DNA of 64,000 nucleotides from Comamonadaceae bacterium (GCA_947378785.1 CANCLK010000005.1:17661-81660); one strand, 5' to 3'. Shown: positions 19,757 through 34,058, numbered from the stretch's first letter. Made by a program: numbers and translations. Notes: generated from the sequence alone by a model not told the origin.

Positions 19757-20896
19757 ATGACTCTCGCCGCTTACGCTTCTGATCCTTCCAAAACGCGTGG
19801 CCGTCGCTTTGCCGAGTCTGTCGCACCGACGCGAACCGACTTTCAACGCGACCGCGACCGCATCGTGCATTCCACGGCTTTTCGCCGCTTGGTCTACAAG
19901 ACGCAGGTTTTTTTAAACCATGAAGGCGACTTGTTCCGCACGCGCTTGACGCACTCGCTGGAAGTCGCGCAGCTGAGCCGCTCGATCGCCAGGCCTTTGG
20001 GTTTGAACGAGGACTTGGTGGAGGCGGTGGCGCTGGCGCATGACCTGGGTCACACGCCCTTTGGCCATGCCGGGCAAGACGCGCTGAATGAATGTATGGC
20101 GCCGCATGGCGGCTTCGAGCACAACTTGCAGAGTTTGCGGGTGGTCGACCAGCTTGAAGAGCGCTACCCGGCTTATGACGGCCTGAACCTGACGTTTGAA
20201 ACCCGCGAGGGCATCCTCAAGCACTGCTCGCACCGCAATGCCGAGCTCATCGAGCAGTCAGAGCCAGGCGGTGTGGCGCGGCGCTTTTTAGACCGAAGCC
20301 AGCCCAGCCTGGAAGCGCAGCTGTGCAATTTGGCCGACGCCATCGCCTACAACGCGCATGACATTGACGATGGCGTGCGCTCAGGTCTGATCACCATGGC
20401 CCAGCTGCAGTCGGTCGAGCTGTTTGAGCGCTACTGCGTTGAGGCGCTGACCGAGTATCCCGACATGGCTGAACCTTCACGCGCCCGCCGCTTGTTGTAT
20501 GAAACCATACGCCGCATGCTCAGCGCGCAGGTCTATGACGTGATCGCCGCCACCCGGCAGGCGCTCAGCCAAGCCGCACCGACCAGTGCTGATGAGGCCC
20601 GTTTGGCCGGGCCCTTGTTGCGTTTCAGCCCCGCCATGCACGCGCAATCGACGGCGCTGAAGCAATTTTTGTTTGCCCAGCTCTACCGCCATCCGCAGGT
20701 CATGCAGATGACAGGTCAGGCTCAGATCGTGGTGCGTGAGCTGTTTGAAGCCTATTCTGCGCAGCCGTCTGAAATGCCAGCGGAACACGCGGCAAGGCCA
20801 GATGCAGCCCGCACTGTGGCCGACTACATTGCCGGCATGACAGACCGATTTGCCGGACGCGAGCATGAGCGGCTGACGGGGCGCAAGCTACTCTAA
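19757..20896 (+). CDS. dgt: Deoxyguanosinetriphosphate triphosphohydrolase-like HD protein
   Basis: A 379-residue HD-domain phosphohydrolase. It would cleave dNTPs to the nucleoside and tripolyphosphate. Metal-site residues are seen in LTHSLEV (His66) and AHDLGHTPFGHAG (His95-Asp96), plus a later DAIAYNAHDIDDG. Length and motifs fit the dGTPase-like type 2 family common next to aroB in Burkholderiales. The start ATG is 15 bases after the aroB stop. Substrate specificity is not certain from sequence. Confidence 0.9.
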   Translation: MTLAAYASDPSKTRGRRFAESVAPTRTDFQRDRDRIVHSTAFRRLVYKTQVFLNHEGDLFRTRLTHSLEVAQLSRSIARPLGLNEDLVEAVALAHDLGHTPFGHAGQDALNECMAPHGGFEHNLQSLRVVDQLEERYPAYDGLNLTFETREGILKHCSHRNAELIEQSEPGGVARRFLDRSQPSLEAQLCNLADAIAYNAHDIDDGVRSGLITMAQLQSVELFERYCVEALTEYPDMAEPSRARRLLYETIRRMLSAQVYDVIAATRQALSQAAPTSADEARLAGPLLRFSPAMHAQSTALKQFLFAQLYRHPQVMQMTGQAQIVVRELFEAYSAQPSEMPAEHAARPDAARTVADYIAGMTDRFAGREHERLTGRKLL

Positions 20897-20920
20897 GCCC
20901 GACAAACCGGCACATAGACC

Positions 20921-21622
20921 ATGGCCCGCCAACCCCGCCTCACTGTTCCAGGTTATCCGCACCACGTGATCCAGCGTGGCAACAACCGTCAGCCGATCGT
21001 GCTGGATGATTCGGACCGGCTGCGCCTGTTGGGGCTGTGGGCAGAGCACGCGGCGCGCTGCAAAGTAGCGCTGCATGCCTACGTGCTCATGGACAACCAC
21101 TTTCACCTGCTGGCCACACCCGAAACTCAGGATGGCCTGCCACAACTGATGCAGGCGGTGGGTCGCAGCTATGTCCGGTATTTCAACAACCGGCATGGCC
21201 GCAGCGGCACCTTGTGGGAAGGGCGCTACAAATCGACCTTGATCGAAACTGACCGCTATTTGCTCGCCTGCATGGTCTACATGGACCTCAATCCCGTGCG
21301 TGCAGGCATGGTGGCAGAGCCGGCGCAGTACCCGTGGTCGAGCCACAGGCACTGTATTGGACAAGGCGTGGACAAGTTGGTGACGCCGCATGCACTGCTT
21401 TGGAACTTGGGCAATACGCCGTTTGCGCGCGAGGCTGCCTACCGTGAGTTGGTGCATGCTGGTGTTTCACCCCCTCAGCAAGAAGTCCTGACGCGCGCCG
21501 CCTTGACCGGCTGGGCTCTGGGGTCGACGGCATTTCTGCAGGAATTGCAAGAAGGAACGACGCGGCGAATAGCCCCCAACAAACGCGGCAGACCCAGGCG
21601 TCCTGACAGCCTTGGACAATAG
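20921..21622 (+). CDS. REP-associated tyrosine transposase (RAYT, Y1_Tnp/HUH family)
   Basis: A 233-residue HUH single-strand nuclease of the transposase_17 family. The HUH pair is NHFHLL (His60, His62), and the candidate catalytic tyrosine lies in GRSYVRYFNNR (Tyr84 or Tyr87), followed by the signature SGTLWEGRYKS and MDLNPVRAGMV. The C-terminus ends in a basic NKRGRPRRP tail. Related proteins mobilise or maintain short palindromes. It lies between dgt and gltB, which are usually adjacent in related genomes, so it looks inserted. It seems intact. Confidence 0.88.
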   Translation: MARQPRLTVPGYPHHVIQRGNNRQPIVLDDSDRLRLLGLWAEHAARCKVALHAYVLMDNHFHLLATPETQDGLPQLMQAVGRSYVRYFNNRHGRSGTLWEGRYKSTLIETDRYLLACMVYMDLNPVRAGMVAEPAQYPWSSHRHCIGQGVDKLVTPHALLWNLGNTPFAREAAYRELVHAGVSPPQQEVLTRAALTGWALGSTAFLQELQEGTTRRIAPNKRGRPRRPDSLGQ

Positions 21623-21639
21623 CCGCCTTGGGTTGTTTT

Positions 21640-21718
21640 GATCTGACCCCAATTAATTCAGAAGCTGAATGCCAAACGAAATAAATGGGATCTGACCCCA
21701 TTTATTTCGTTTGGCATT
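21640..21718. repeat. RAYT-associated palindrome with duplicated GATCTGACCCCA core
   Basis: A perfect 22-base inverted repeat (21668-21689 with 21697-21718) surrounds a 7-base loop, ATCTGAC. The core GATCTGACCCCA occurs twice in direct orientation, at 21640-21651 and 21689-21700. A small hairpin, ATTCAG/CTGAAT, lies between them at 21656-21670. The element starts 18 bases after the RAYT stop and ends 65 bases before gltB. It has no T-run, so it is not a simple terminator. It is probably the transposase's recognition element. Confidence 0.85.
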
Positions 21719-21782
21719 ATTGTTGCAGTGCACTATGCTCGCTTCTCGGAATTTTATTTGACTGTTTTGGATGGGGATTGCC

Positions 21783-26519
<4,737 letters not shown>

Positions 26520-26536
26520 ATCGACAGGAAATCATC

Positions 26537-28003
26537 ATGGGAAAAATCACTGGCTTCATGGAATTCGAGCGGCTCGAAGAGGGCTACAAACCCGTCGCCG
26601 AGCGTCTGAAGAACTACAAAGAAATCGTCATCGGTCTGGATGACAAGCAAGCCAACCAACAGGCGGCGCGTTGCATGGACTGCGGCACACCGTTTTGCAA
26701 CAGTGGCTGCCCGGTCAACAACATCATTCCTGACTTCAATGACATGGTGTTTCGCAACGACTGGAAAAACGCCATCCAGACGCTGCACAGCACCAACAAT
26801 TTCCCCGAGTTCACCGGCCGTATTTGCCCGGCGCCATGCGAGGCGGCCTGCACGCTCAACGTGAATGACGAGCCTGTCGGTATCAAGTCGATTGAGCACG
26901 CGATCATCGATCGCGCTTGGGCCGAAGGCTGGGTCACGCCGCAGTTGCCCAAGCACAAGACGGGCAAAAAAGTCGCTGTCGTGGGCTCCGGCCCTGCAGG
27001 TCTGGCGGCGGCGCAGCAACTCGCGCGTGTCGGCCATGACGTGACGCTGTTTGAAAAGAACGACCGCGTCGGCGGCTTGCTGCGCTACGGTATTCCTGAC
27101 TTCAAGATGGAAAAAATCCACATCGACCGCCGCGTCGAACAGATGACCGCCGAGGGTGTGACCTTCCGCTGTGGCGTGTTGGTCGGTGACTTGCCAAAAG
27201 ACAGCAAGGTCACCAACTGGGCGACCGAAACCATCACACCGACACAGCTGCAACAAGACTTTGACGCCGTGGTCTTGACGGGCGGCGCTGAGCAATCCCG
27301 CGACTTGCCAGTGCCTGGCCGTGATCTGTCTGGCATCCATTTCGCGATGGAATTTTTGCCACAACAAAACAAGGTCAATGCCGGCGACAAGCTGAAAGAG
27401 CAGCTGCGCGCTGCGGGCAAACACGTCATCGTGATCGGTGGCGGCGATACCGGCTCCGATTGCGTCGGCACCAGCAATCGTCATGGCGCGGTCAGCGTCA
27501 CGCAGTTCGAATTGATGCCCGAGCCTCCGGTTGAAGAAAACCGACCTATGACGTGGCCGTACTGGCCGATCAAGCTGCGCACCAGCACCAGCCATGAAGA
27601 AGGTTGCGACCGCGAGTTCGCTATTTCGACCAAGGAATTCATCGGCGAAAAGGGCAAAGTCACCGGGCTTAAAACCGTTCGCGTGGAATGGAAAGACGGC
27701 AAGATGCAGGAAGTTGCTGGCTCGGAGCAACTGCTCAAGGCCGACCTGGTGCTGCTGGCCATGGGCTTTGTGGCGCCGGTCAGCACGGTGCTCAAGGCCT
27801 TCGGCGTCGAGGCTGACAACCGCGGCAATGCCAAGGCCAGCACCGATTTCACCGGTGGTTATGCCACCAACGTGCCCAAGGTGTTTGCCGCAGGTGACAT
27901 ACGCCGCGGCCAGAGCTTGGTCGTCTGGGCGATTCGCGAAGGTCGGCAAGCCGCCCGGGCCGTCGACGAGTTTCTGATGGGCAGCAGCGACTTGCCACGT
28001 TGA
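26537..28003 (+). CDS. gltD: Glutamate synthase, small (beta) subunit
   Basis: A 488-residue FAD and NADPH oxidoreductase that feeds electrons to GltB. The N-terminal Fe-S cysteines ([14 protein letters not shown]), FAD site [15 protein letters not shown] and NADPH site GGGDTGSDC are all present. It starts 18 bases after gltB, with an AGGAAATC ribosome site, so the two are co-transcribed. The length is normal. Confidence 0.96.
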   Translation: MGKITGFMEFERLEEGYKPVAERLKNYKEIVIGLDDKQANQQAARCMDCGTPFCNSGCPVNNIIPDFNDMVFRNDWKNAIQTLHSTNNFPEFTGRICPAPCEAACTLNVNDEPVGIKSIEHAIIDRAWAEGWVTPQLPKHKTGKKVAVVGSGPAGLAAAQQLARVGHDVTLFEKNDRVGGLLRYGIPDFKMEKIHIDRRVEQMTAEGVTFRCGVLVGDLPKDSKVTNWATETITPTQLQQDFDAVVLTGGAEQSRDLPVPGRDLSGIHFAMEFLPQQNKVNAGDKLKEQLRAAGKHVIVIGGGDTGSDCVGTSNRHGAVSVTQFELMPEPPVEENRPMTWPYWPIKLRTSTSHEEGCDREFAISTKEFIGEKGKVTGLKTVRVEWKDGKMQEVAGSEQLLKADLVLLAMGFVAPVSTVLKAFGVEADNRGNAKASTDFTGGYATNVPKVFAAGDIRRGQSLVVWAIREGRQAARAVDEFLMGSSDLPR

Positions 28004-28059
28004 ATCGCGAAGACCCTGAAATAATGTAAAAGCCTTATCATCAGGGCTTACCCTCATCC

Positions 28060-28085
28060 AAGCCGGCGCTCTGCCGGCTTTCTAT
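28060..28085 (+). terminator. Hairpin between gltD and mlaF, possible terminator
   Basis: An 8-base-pair GC-rich stem (28060-28067 with 28073-28080, loop GCTCT) followed by a mixed T-rich stretch. It lies 57 bases after the gltD stop and only 10 bases before the mlaF ATG, with no visible Shine-Dalgarno in between. It may end the gltBD transcript, act in the mlaF leader, or both. Confidence 0.45.
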
Positions 28086-28090
28086 CTTTC

Positions 28091-28963
28091 ATGGCCGAAC
28101 AGTCGTCTTCTCTCGTCGAATTCAAGCAAGTCACCTTCGCCTACCCAGGCGCCAAGGGTGACCGTGTCATTTTGAAAGACATCAGCCTGAGCGTGCCACG
28201 CGGCAAGGTCACGGCCTTGATGGGCGCCTCAGGCGGTGGCAAAACCACCGTCTTGCGCTTGATTGGTGGTCAGCAAAAAGCCACCTCGGGCGATGTTCTG
28301 TTTGACACGCAAAATGTTGGCGGCTTGAGTCAGACGGACTTGTATGCCGCACGGCGCCGCATGGGTATGCTGTTCCAGTTTGGTGCGCTGTTCACCGACC
28401 TCAGTGTGTTTGACAACGTGGCCTTTCCTTTGCGCGAGCACACCCGACTTGGCCCTGAATTGATCCGTGACATCGTGCTCATGAAGCTTGATGCAGTCGG
28501 TTTGCGTGGTGCGCGTGATTTGATGCCCTCTGAAATCTCAGGCGGTATGGCGCGGCGTGTGGCGCTGGCGCGGGCCATTGTGTTGGACCCGGAGCTGATC
28601 ATGTACGACGAGCCGTTTGCGGGGTTGGACCCGATTTCTTTGGGCACGGCGGCCCAGCTGATTCGTCAGTTGAATGACACGCTCGGCATCACCAGCATCG
28701 TGGTATCGCACGATCTGGAAGAGACCTTCCGCATTGCCGACAAAGTCATTATTTTGGCCAACGGCGGCATTGCCGCTGAAGGCACGCCAGATGAAGTCAG
28801 GAGCTCCAAAGATCCGCTGGTGCACCAATTTGTCAACGCGCTGAGCGAAGGACCGGTCGAGTTTCATTACCCCGGACCCGACGCTGAAGCCGACTATGGC
28901 TTGCTCAGTCGGGGCAAGAAAAGCGCTGAGGCACAACGCCCTTCGAAAGGTGGCCGCTCATGA
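28091..28963 (+). CDS. mlaF: Phospholipid transport ABC ATPase MlaF
   Basis: A 290-residue ATPase of the Mla complex, which returns misplaced phospholipids from the outer to the inner membrane. Walker A GASGGGKTT, signature SGGMARRVALARA and Walker B LIMYDEPFAGLDP are all in the expected order. It overlaps mlaE by four bases. A hairpin close upstream may affect its translation. Confidence 0.93.
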   Translation: MAEQSSSLVEFKQVTFAYPGAKGDRVILKDISLSVPRGKVTALMGASGGGKTTVLRLIGGQQKATSGDVLFDTQNVGGLSQTDLYAARRRMGMLFQFGALFTDLSVFDNVAFPLREHTRLGPELIRDIVLMKLDAVGLRGARDLMPSEISGGMARRVALARAIVLDPELIMYDEPFAGLDPISLGTAAQLIRQLNDTLGITSIVVSHDLEETFRIADKVIILANGGIAAEGTPDEVRSSKDPLVHQFVNALSEGPVEFHYPGPDAEADYGLLSRGKKSAEAQRPSKGGRS

Positions 28964-29751
28964 AATGGCAGCCTATCGATCTTGTGGCCGACCTCGGTCA
29001 GGCGACGCGCAGCCAGCTGGTTCAACTCGGTCAGGCTGCCCGCTTGTTCGCCCGCCTGGTCGCCCTGTCGGGCCCGACGCTCCGGCGTTTTGGGTTGGTC
29101 CGCGACCAAATTTTCTTTTTGGGCAACTACTCGTTGGCCATCATTGCGGTGTCGGGTCTTTTTGTGGGTTTTGTATTGAGCTTGCAGGGTTATTACACGC
29201 TGCAGCGTTACGGCTCGGCCGAAGCCCTTGGGTTGCTGGTTGCGCTCAGTCTCGTGCGTGAACTTGGACCCGTGGTGACGGCACTGCTGTTTGCCGGACG
29301 CGCTGGCACGGCGCTGACGGCTGAGATTGGTCTGATGAAAGCGGGAGAGCAGCTCTCAGCCATGGAAATGATGGCGGTCGACCCGATACGTCGCATTTTG
29401 GCACCGCGTTTTTGGGGCGGTTTGATCGCCATGCCGCTGCTGGCAGCGGTCTTCAGTGCGGTCGGCATCATGGGCGGCTGGATGGTCGGAGTGCTGATGA
29501 TCGGCATCGATGCGGGGTCGTTTTGGAGCCAAATGCAGGGCGGCGTGGATGTCTGGCGCGATGTCGGCAACGGTGTTGTCAAGAGTTTTGTGTTTGGCGT
29601 CACCGTCACTTTTGTGGCGTTGTACCAAGGTTTTGAGTCCCAGCCCACGCCAGAAGGCGTGTCGCGCGCGACCACCCGCACCGTGGTGGTCGCCTCTTTG
29701 GCGGTGCTGGGCTTGGATTTTCTATTGACGGCTTGGATGTTCAGCCTCTAA
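28960..29751 (+). CDS. mlaE: Phospholipid transport permease MlaE
   Basis: A 263-residue MlaE/YrbE-type permease with about five membrane helices. The family block LVRELGPVVTALLFAGRAGTAL and the coupling-helix sequence EIGLMKAGEQLSAMEMM are present. It forms the membrane core with MlaF. A 135-base gap follows before mlaD, longer than elsewhere in the cluster, so an internal promoter there is possible. Confidence 0.93.
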   Translation: MKWQPIDLVADLGQATRSQLVQLGQAARLFARLVALSGPTLRRFGLVRDQIFFLGNYSLAIIAVSGLFVGFVLSLQGYYTLQRYGSAEALGLLVALSLVRELGPVVTALLFAGRAGTALTAEIGLMKAGEQLSAMEMMAVDPIRRILAPRFWGGLIAMPLLAAVFSAVGIMGGWMVGVLMIGIDAGSFWSQMQGGVDVWRDVGNGVVKSFVFGVTVTFVALYQGFESQPTPEGVSRATTRTVVVASLAVLGLDFLLTAWMFSL

Positions 29752-29886
29752 TTCGAGTCGCATGGCAGTGCTTTGAGCGGCGCTGTGCGTGCGTGCTCGT
29801 CGCATGAGAAAATGCCAAGGTTTCCTTTTTGATACGGAATATTTAAGCTCTTGAGCTTTTCCAGTGGATGTTTTTGAAAGCAAGTC

Positions 29887-30396
29887 ATGTCACGTACCAG
29901 AACCGATGTGTGGGTCGGCCTTTTTGTGTTGATCGGAGGGATTGCCCTTCTTTTTCTGGCCTTGAAGTCTGCCAACTTGATGAGTTTTCAGTTGGTTGAC
30001 ACGTCTTATCCCGTGGTCGCTAGATTCGACAACATCGGTGGTTTGAAGCCGCGTGCCGCTGTCAAAAGTGCCGGTGTGGTGGTTGGGCGCGTTGAACATA
30101 TCAGTTTTGATGACAAACGCTACCAAGCGAGCGTGCATCTGGCCATGGAAAGCCGTTATGTTTTCCCCAAAGACAGCTCCTTGAAAATTCTCACCAGTGG
30201 CTTGTTGGGTGAGCAGTACATCGGCATCGAGCCCGGCGCGGATGAAAAGCTATTGGCCGCAGGTGACGTGATCAACCAGACCCAGTCGGCGGTCGTGCTG
30301 GAAAATCTCATCAGTCAATTTTTGTACAGCAAAGCAGCTGACAGCGGTTCGGCCAGTACGGCGACACCAGCTGCAGGCACGGGAGCCAACAAATGA
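29887..30396 (+). CDS. mlaD: MCE-domain lipid-binding protein MlaD
   Basis: A 169-residue protein anchored by one N-terminal helix (about residues 9-26), followed by one MCE domain (ARFDNIGGLKPRAAVKSAGVVVG, then LLGEQYIGIEPG). Hexameric MlaD rings bind phospholipid in the periplasm above MlaFE. An Ala/Gly/Thr-rich tail ends the protein. It overlaps mlaA by four bases. Confidence 0.93.
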   Translation: MSRTRTDVWVGLFVLIGGIALLFLALKSANLMSFQLVDTSYPVVARFDNIGGLKPRAAVKSAGVVVGRVEHISFDDKRYQASVHLAMESRYVFPKDSSLKILTSGLLGEQYIGIEPGADEKLLAAGDVINQTQSAVVLENLISQFLYSKAADSGSASTATPAAGTGANK

Positions 30397-31202
30397 TCAT
30401 CCTTCAACACGCGGCTTTATCCACCTCGCGATCTTCGCGGACTGTTCTCCTCAGCTTCGTTGCCTTGGTGCTAGCGGTGCTGCAGGGTTGCGCCATGTCG
30501 CCAAACGCCAATCCGCGTGACCCTTGGGAGCCGTTCAACCGCAACATCGCCAGCTTCAATGACGGGCTAGATGAAGCCGTTGTCAAGCCGGTGGCGACTG
30601 CTTACCAGCATGTCACGCCGCAAATCATGCGGACAGGTGTGAATAATTTCTTCGGCAATATTGCGGACGTCTGGTCCCTCGTCAACAACGTCCTACAGCT
30701 CAAGCCGGCAGAGTCGGTGGAGACCCTGTTCCGTGTCGGTGTCAACACCACCATCGGACTCGTCGGCTTGATCGATGTAGCCTCCGAATTGCGGCTGGAA
30801 AGACACACGGAAGACTTCGGCCAGACGCTGGGTTATTGGGGCATGCCTGCGGGGCCTTATGTGGTCCTGCCACTGCTCGGCCCTTCGACCTTGCGTGACT
30901 CGCTGTCCTTGCCGGTGGATGCCAAGGGTAATTTGGTAGGCCGCGTAGATGATGTGGCGCTTCGCAACAGTTTGATCACGTTGCGTATAGTGGACGTGCG
31001 TGCGAATTTATTGAACGCTGGCAGGCTGCTCGATGCCGCAGCGCTCGATAAGTACAGTTTCACCAGGGACGCTTACCTGCAGCGGCGACGCGGTCTGATC
31101 AAAGAACAGACTACCGATGTGAACTCGGAAGAGGAGCGCTACGATTTGCCGGCGCCCGGTCAGCCAGAAGTGTCACCCGTCGATACTAAAAATACACCCT
31201 GA
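30393..31202 (+). CDS. mlaA: Outer membrane lipoprotein MlaA (VacJ)
   Basis: A 269-residue lipoprotein that extracts phospholipid from the outer leaflet of the outer membrane. The lipobox is VLQGCAMS near residue 34, followed by the MlaA motif PRDPWEPFNRNIASFND, a FFGNIADVWS block and GPYVVLPLLGPST. The length is typical. In E. coli mlaA lies elsewhere; here it sits inside the mla cluster, as is common in betaproteobacteria. Confidence 0.93.
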   Translation: MIILQHAALSTSRSSRTVLLSFVALVLAVLQGCAMSPNANPRDPWEPFNRNIASFNDGLDEAVVKPVATAYQHVTPQIMRTGVNNFFGNIADVWSLVNNVLQLKPAESVETLFRVGVNTTIGLVGLIDVASELRLERHTEDFGQTLGYWGMPAGPYVVLPLLGPSTLRDSLSLPVDAKGNLVGRVDDVALRNSLITLRIVDVRANLLNAGRLLDAAALDKYSFTRDAYLQRRRGLIKEQTTDVNSEEERYDLPAPGQPEVSPVDTKNTP

Positions 31203-31286
31203 CACCTGATCTTTGGCGAGCAAGTTCGTCAGTTGGCACTTGAGGCTGACCAGATCTACACGCCTTCACAAGATTGAAAGAATGAC

Positions 31287-31928
31287 ATGACATTGAACCG
31301 CCGACTTTTGAGCCAATTTTTGACCGCATCGCTGGGTGTGATGTTCCTGCTGTCAGTGCCCGTTGCGCGCGCCGCCGCTGATGGTCCTGATGAGATGATC
31401 CGTCGCCTGTCCACTGATGTCCTGAACAACATCAAGGCAGACAAAGACGTGCAAAAGGGCGATGTGAGCAAGATCACGGCCTTCGTTGACACCAAGGTCA
31501 TGCCCAATGTGAACTTCACCCGCATGACAGCTTCTGCCGTGGGCCGCAACTGGCGCCAAGCGACGCCCGAACAACAAAAACGCTTGCAAGATGAGTTCAA
31601 AAGCATGTTGGTGCGGACTTACGCTGGCGCGCTGAGCCAAGTGAAAGACCAGACCGTCGACGTCAAGCCGTTGCGTGCGGGTGCTGCCGATACTGACGTG
31701 ATTGTGCGCACCGAGGTCATCGGCCGCGGTGACGCCGTGCAGCTGGATTACCGCATGGAAAAAACGGCCAATGGCTGGAAGATTTACGACTTCAACGTGC
31801 TGGGCATCTGGATGGTGGAAACCTACCGCACGCAGTTTGCGCAAGAAATTTCGGCGCGCGGCATTGATGGCCTGATCGCGACGCTGGCACAGCGCAACAA
31901 AAGTGGTTCTGCCGAGAAAAAGAGCTAA
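31287..31928 (+). CDS. mlaC: Periplasmic phospholipid shuttle MlaC
   Basis: A 213-residue soluble periplasmic protein with a signal peptide (cleaved near ARAAA, about residue 32) and the MlaC domain (MPNVNFTRMTASAVGRNWRQA, then FNVLGIWMVETYRTQF). It carries lipid between MlaA and MlaD. The ATG follows an AAAGAATG ribosome region, 84 bases after mlaA. Confidence 0.92.
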   Translation: MTLNRRLLSQFLTASLGVMFLLSVPVARAAADGPDEMIRRLSTDVLNNIKADKDVQKGDVSKITAFVDTKVMPNVNFTRMTASAVGRNWRQATPEQQKRLQDEFKSMLVRTYAGALSQVKDQTVDVKPLRAGAADTDVIVRTEVIGRGDAVQLDYRMEKTANGWKIYDFNVLGIWMVETYRTQFAQEISARGIDGLIATLAQRNKSGSAEKKS

Positions 31929-31977
31929 TCCAGACGCCGTGGTTCAAATTGAGCGCTCATTAAAAACAGGATCTGAC

Positions 31978-32259
31978 GTGTTGCTAAAACTCCCCACTGT
32001 GCTCACCCACGACCAAGCCAGCGACTGGTCGCGCAGTCTGACGTTGGCCGTGCAGGCGACGGCGGCTGACAAGGAGCCGGTCATCGCTGATGCCAGTTCA
32101 ATGACGCAGTTTGACTCGTCCGCGCTGGCTGTCTTGTTGGAGTGCAGGCGCGAAGCTCTGGCCATGGGGCGGACATTTTGGGTGCAAGGCTTGCCCCCCC
32201 GTCTGCGTCAGTTGGCTGGCCTGTACGGCATCGCATCGCTGATTCCATCCCCTGCCTGA
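31978..32259 (+). CDS. mlaB: STAS-domain protein MlaB
   Basis: About 93 residues forming a STAS domain that binds and stabilises MlaF. The motif ADASSMTQFDSSALAVLLECRREA is the STAS core with its conserved Asp and Ser positions. GTG at 31978 is favoured by AGGAT eight bases upstream; the open frame extends back to 31903, overlapping mlaC, and other GTG starts are possible. It closes the mla cluster. Confidence 0.82.
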   Translation: MLLKLPTVLTHDQASDWSRSLTLAVQATAADKEPVIADASSMTQFDSSALAVLLECRREALAMGRTFWVQGLPPRLRQLAGLYGIASLIPSPA

Positions 32260-32296
32260 GCACTGCCATCGGGCTAGCCCCTAAAATAGAGGGCTC

Positions 32297-33247
32297 ATGC
32301 CCGCTATCTCATTCCAGTCCGTCTCCAAAACATTTCAATCTTCACGGGGTGCTTCCGGACCCGTCGTGCGAGCGCTGGACCATGTCAGTTTCGACATTCA
32401 GCCCGGCGAATTTTTCGGTCTCCTTGGACCTAACGGGGCCGGTAAAACCACCTTGATCAGCATTCTGGCCGGCCTGTCCCGCGCCAGCAGTGGCCAGGTC
32501 TTGGTGCAAGGCCACGATGTGGTCACCGACTATGCCGAGGCTCGCCGTCAGCTGGGGGTGGTGCCACAAGAGCTGGTGTTCGACCCCTTTTTCACGGTGC
32601 GGGAAGCCTTGCGCATCCAGTCCGGCTATTTCGGAATCAAAAAGAATGACGACTGGATTGACGAACTCCTCAGCAGCTTAGGTCTGGCCGACAAGGCGCA
32701 CGCCAACATGCGCCAACTTTCCGGCGGCATGAAGCGGCGGGTGCTCGTGGCCCAGGCGCTGGTCCACAAACCGCCGGTGATTGTGCTGGACGAGCCCACG
32801 GCGGGGGTCGATGTGGAGTTGCGGCAAACGCTGTGGCAGTTCATCGCCAAATTGAATCGCCAGGGCAGCACCGTGCTGCTCACCACGCATTACCTTGAAG
32901 AAGCCGAAGCGCTTTGCAGCCGTATTGCGATGCTCAAACAGGGTCAGGTGGTGGCTTTGGCCTCCACATCGGATCTGCTCAAGAGCGCATCCTCAAATGT
33001 GTTGCGCTTCAAGGTCGACCGCGAGTTGCCTGACGCGTTGGCGGTGCAGGCACGCGTGACGGGCAGGATTGTGCAGTTCCCCGCGCACAATGCGCGTGAG
33101 ATCGAGAACTATCTGGCAGCCGTGCGTGAGGCTGGCTTAGTGGCAGAAGATGTCGAAATCCGCAAGGCCGACCTCGAAGATGTCTTTCTCGAAGTCATGT
33201 CCGATAAGACCGCCCACACCCCAGCGGTAGCCGAGGTCACAGCATGA
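32297..33247 (+). CDS. ABC-2 exporter ATPase (YadG-like)
   Basis: A 316-residue ABC ATPase with Walker A GPNGAGKTT, signature LSGGMKRRVLVAQA and Walker B IVLDEPTAGVD, followed by a C-terminal extension typical of DrrA/YadG-type exporters. It overlaps the permease gene by four bases. The substrate is unknown. It sits between mla and bolA-murA in a position often occupied by this pair in betaproteobacteria. Confidence 0.88.
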   Translation: MPAISFQSVSKTFQSSRGASGPVVRALDHVSFDIQPGEFFGLLGPNGAGKTTLISILAGLSRASSGQVLVQGHDVVTDYAEARRQLGVVPQELVFDPFFTVREALRIQSGYFGIKKNDDWIDELLSSLGLADKAHANMRQLSGGMKRRVLVAQALVHKPPVIVLDEPTAGVDVELRQTLWQFIAKLNRQGSTVLLTTHYLEEAEALCSRIAMLKQGQVVALASTSDLLKSASSNVLRFKVDRELPDALAVQARVTGRIVQFPAHNAREIENYLAAVREAGLVAEDVEIRKADLEDVFLEVMSDKTAHTPAVAEVTA

Positions 33248-33999
33248 ACGGCTGGCAAACACTGTTGTACAAAGAAGTCCTGCGTTTCTGGAAGGTGGGC
33301 TTTCAAACGGTTGGCGCGCCCATTCTGACGGCCGTGCTTTACATGCTGATTTTTGGTCACGTGCTGCAAGATCAAGTCAAGGTTTATGGGAGCGTCAGCT
33401 ACACCGCATTTCTGGTGCCTGGCTTGGTGATGATGAGCGTGTTGCAAAACGCCTTTGCCAACAGTTCCTCCTCATTGATCCAGAGCAAGATCATGGGGAA
33501 CTTGGTGTTTTTGCTACTCACCCCGCTGTCGCATTGGCACTGGTTTGTGGCCTACGTGGGGTCTTCAGTGGTGCGAGGTTTGGCGGTCGGCACCGGTGTT
33601 TTTGCCGTGACGGTGTTTTTTGGTCAGCCCGGTTTTGTGGCGCCGCTGTGGATTGTGGTGTTCGCGGTACTGGGTGCGGCGCTGCTGGGTGGGCTGGGTT
33701 TGATCGCCGGTTTGTGGGCAGAAAAATTTGGCCAGATGGCGGTCTTCCAGAACTTCATCATCATGCCCATGACGTTTTTGAGCGGCGTGTTCTACTCCAT
33801 CCATTCATTGCCGCCGATGTGGCAAACGGTGAGTCATCTGAACCCGTTTTTCTACATGATTGACGGCTTCCGTTATGGCTTTTTTGGTGTCAGCGATGTG
33901 TCGCCTTGGCTGAGTCTGGCCATCGTTGGCAGCGCATTGATCGTGGTCAGTGTCACGGCAGTGCACTTGTTGAAAATTGGCTACAAAATTCGCCATTGA
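33244..33999 (+). CDS. ABC-2 exporter permease (YadH-like)
   Basis: A 251-residue integral membrane protein with six predicted helices, of the ABC-2 family. The signature FLSGVFYSIHSLPPMW followed by NPFFYMIDGFRYGFFG is the typical ABC-2 C-terminal motif. It forms a half-sized exporter with the upstream ATPase. Confidence 0.88.
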   Translation: MNGWQTLLYKEVLRFWKVGFQTVGAPILTAVLYMLIFGHVLQDQVKVYGSVSYTAFLVPGLVMMSVLQNAFANSSSSLIQSKIMGNLVFLLLTPLSHWHWFVAYVGSSVVRGLAVGTGVFAVTVFFGQPGFVAPLWIVVFAVLGAALLGGLGLIAGLWAEKFGQMAVFQNFIIMPMTFLSGVFYSIHSLPPMWQTVSHLNPFFYMIDGFRYGFFGVSDVSPWLSLAIVGSALIVVSVTAVHLLKIGYKIRH

Positions 34000-34058
34000 A
34001 ACGCCCAAGCCCGCAGATCGATATTTCATTGAATTAACGGACCTCATTTTTAAACACC

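Noticed and set aside
29845..29858. Palindrome AAGCTCTTGAGCTT before mlaD
   Set aside because: Too short and with no flanking support to call an operator; mentioned only as a possible promoter region.
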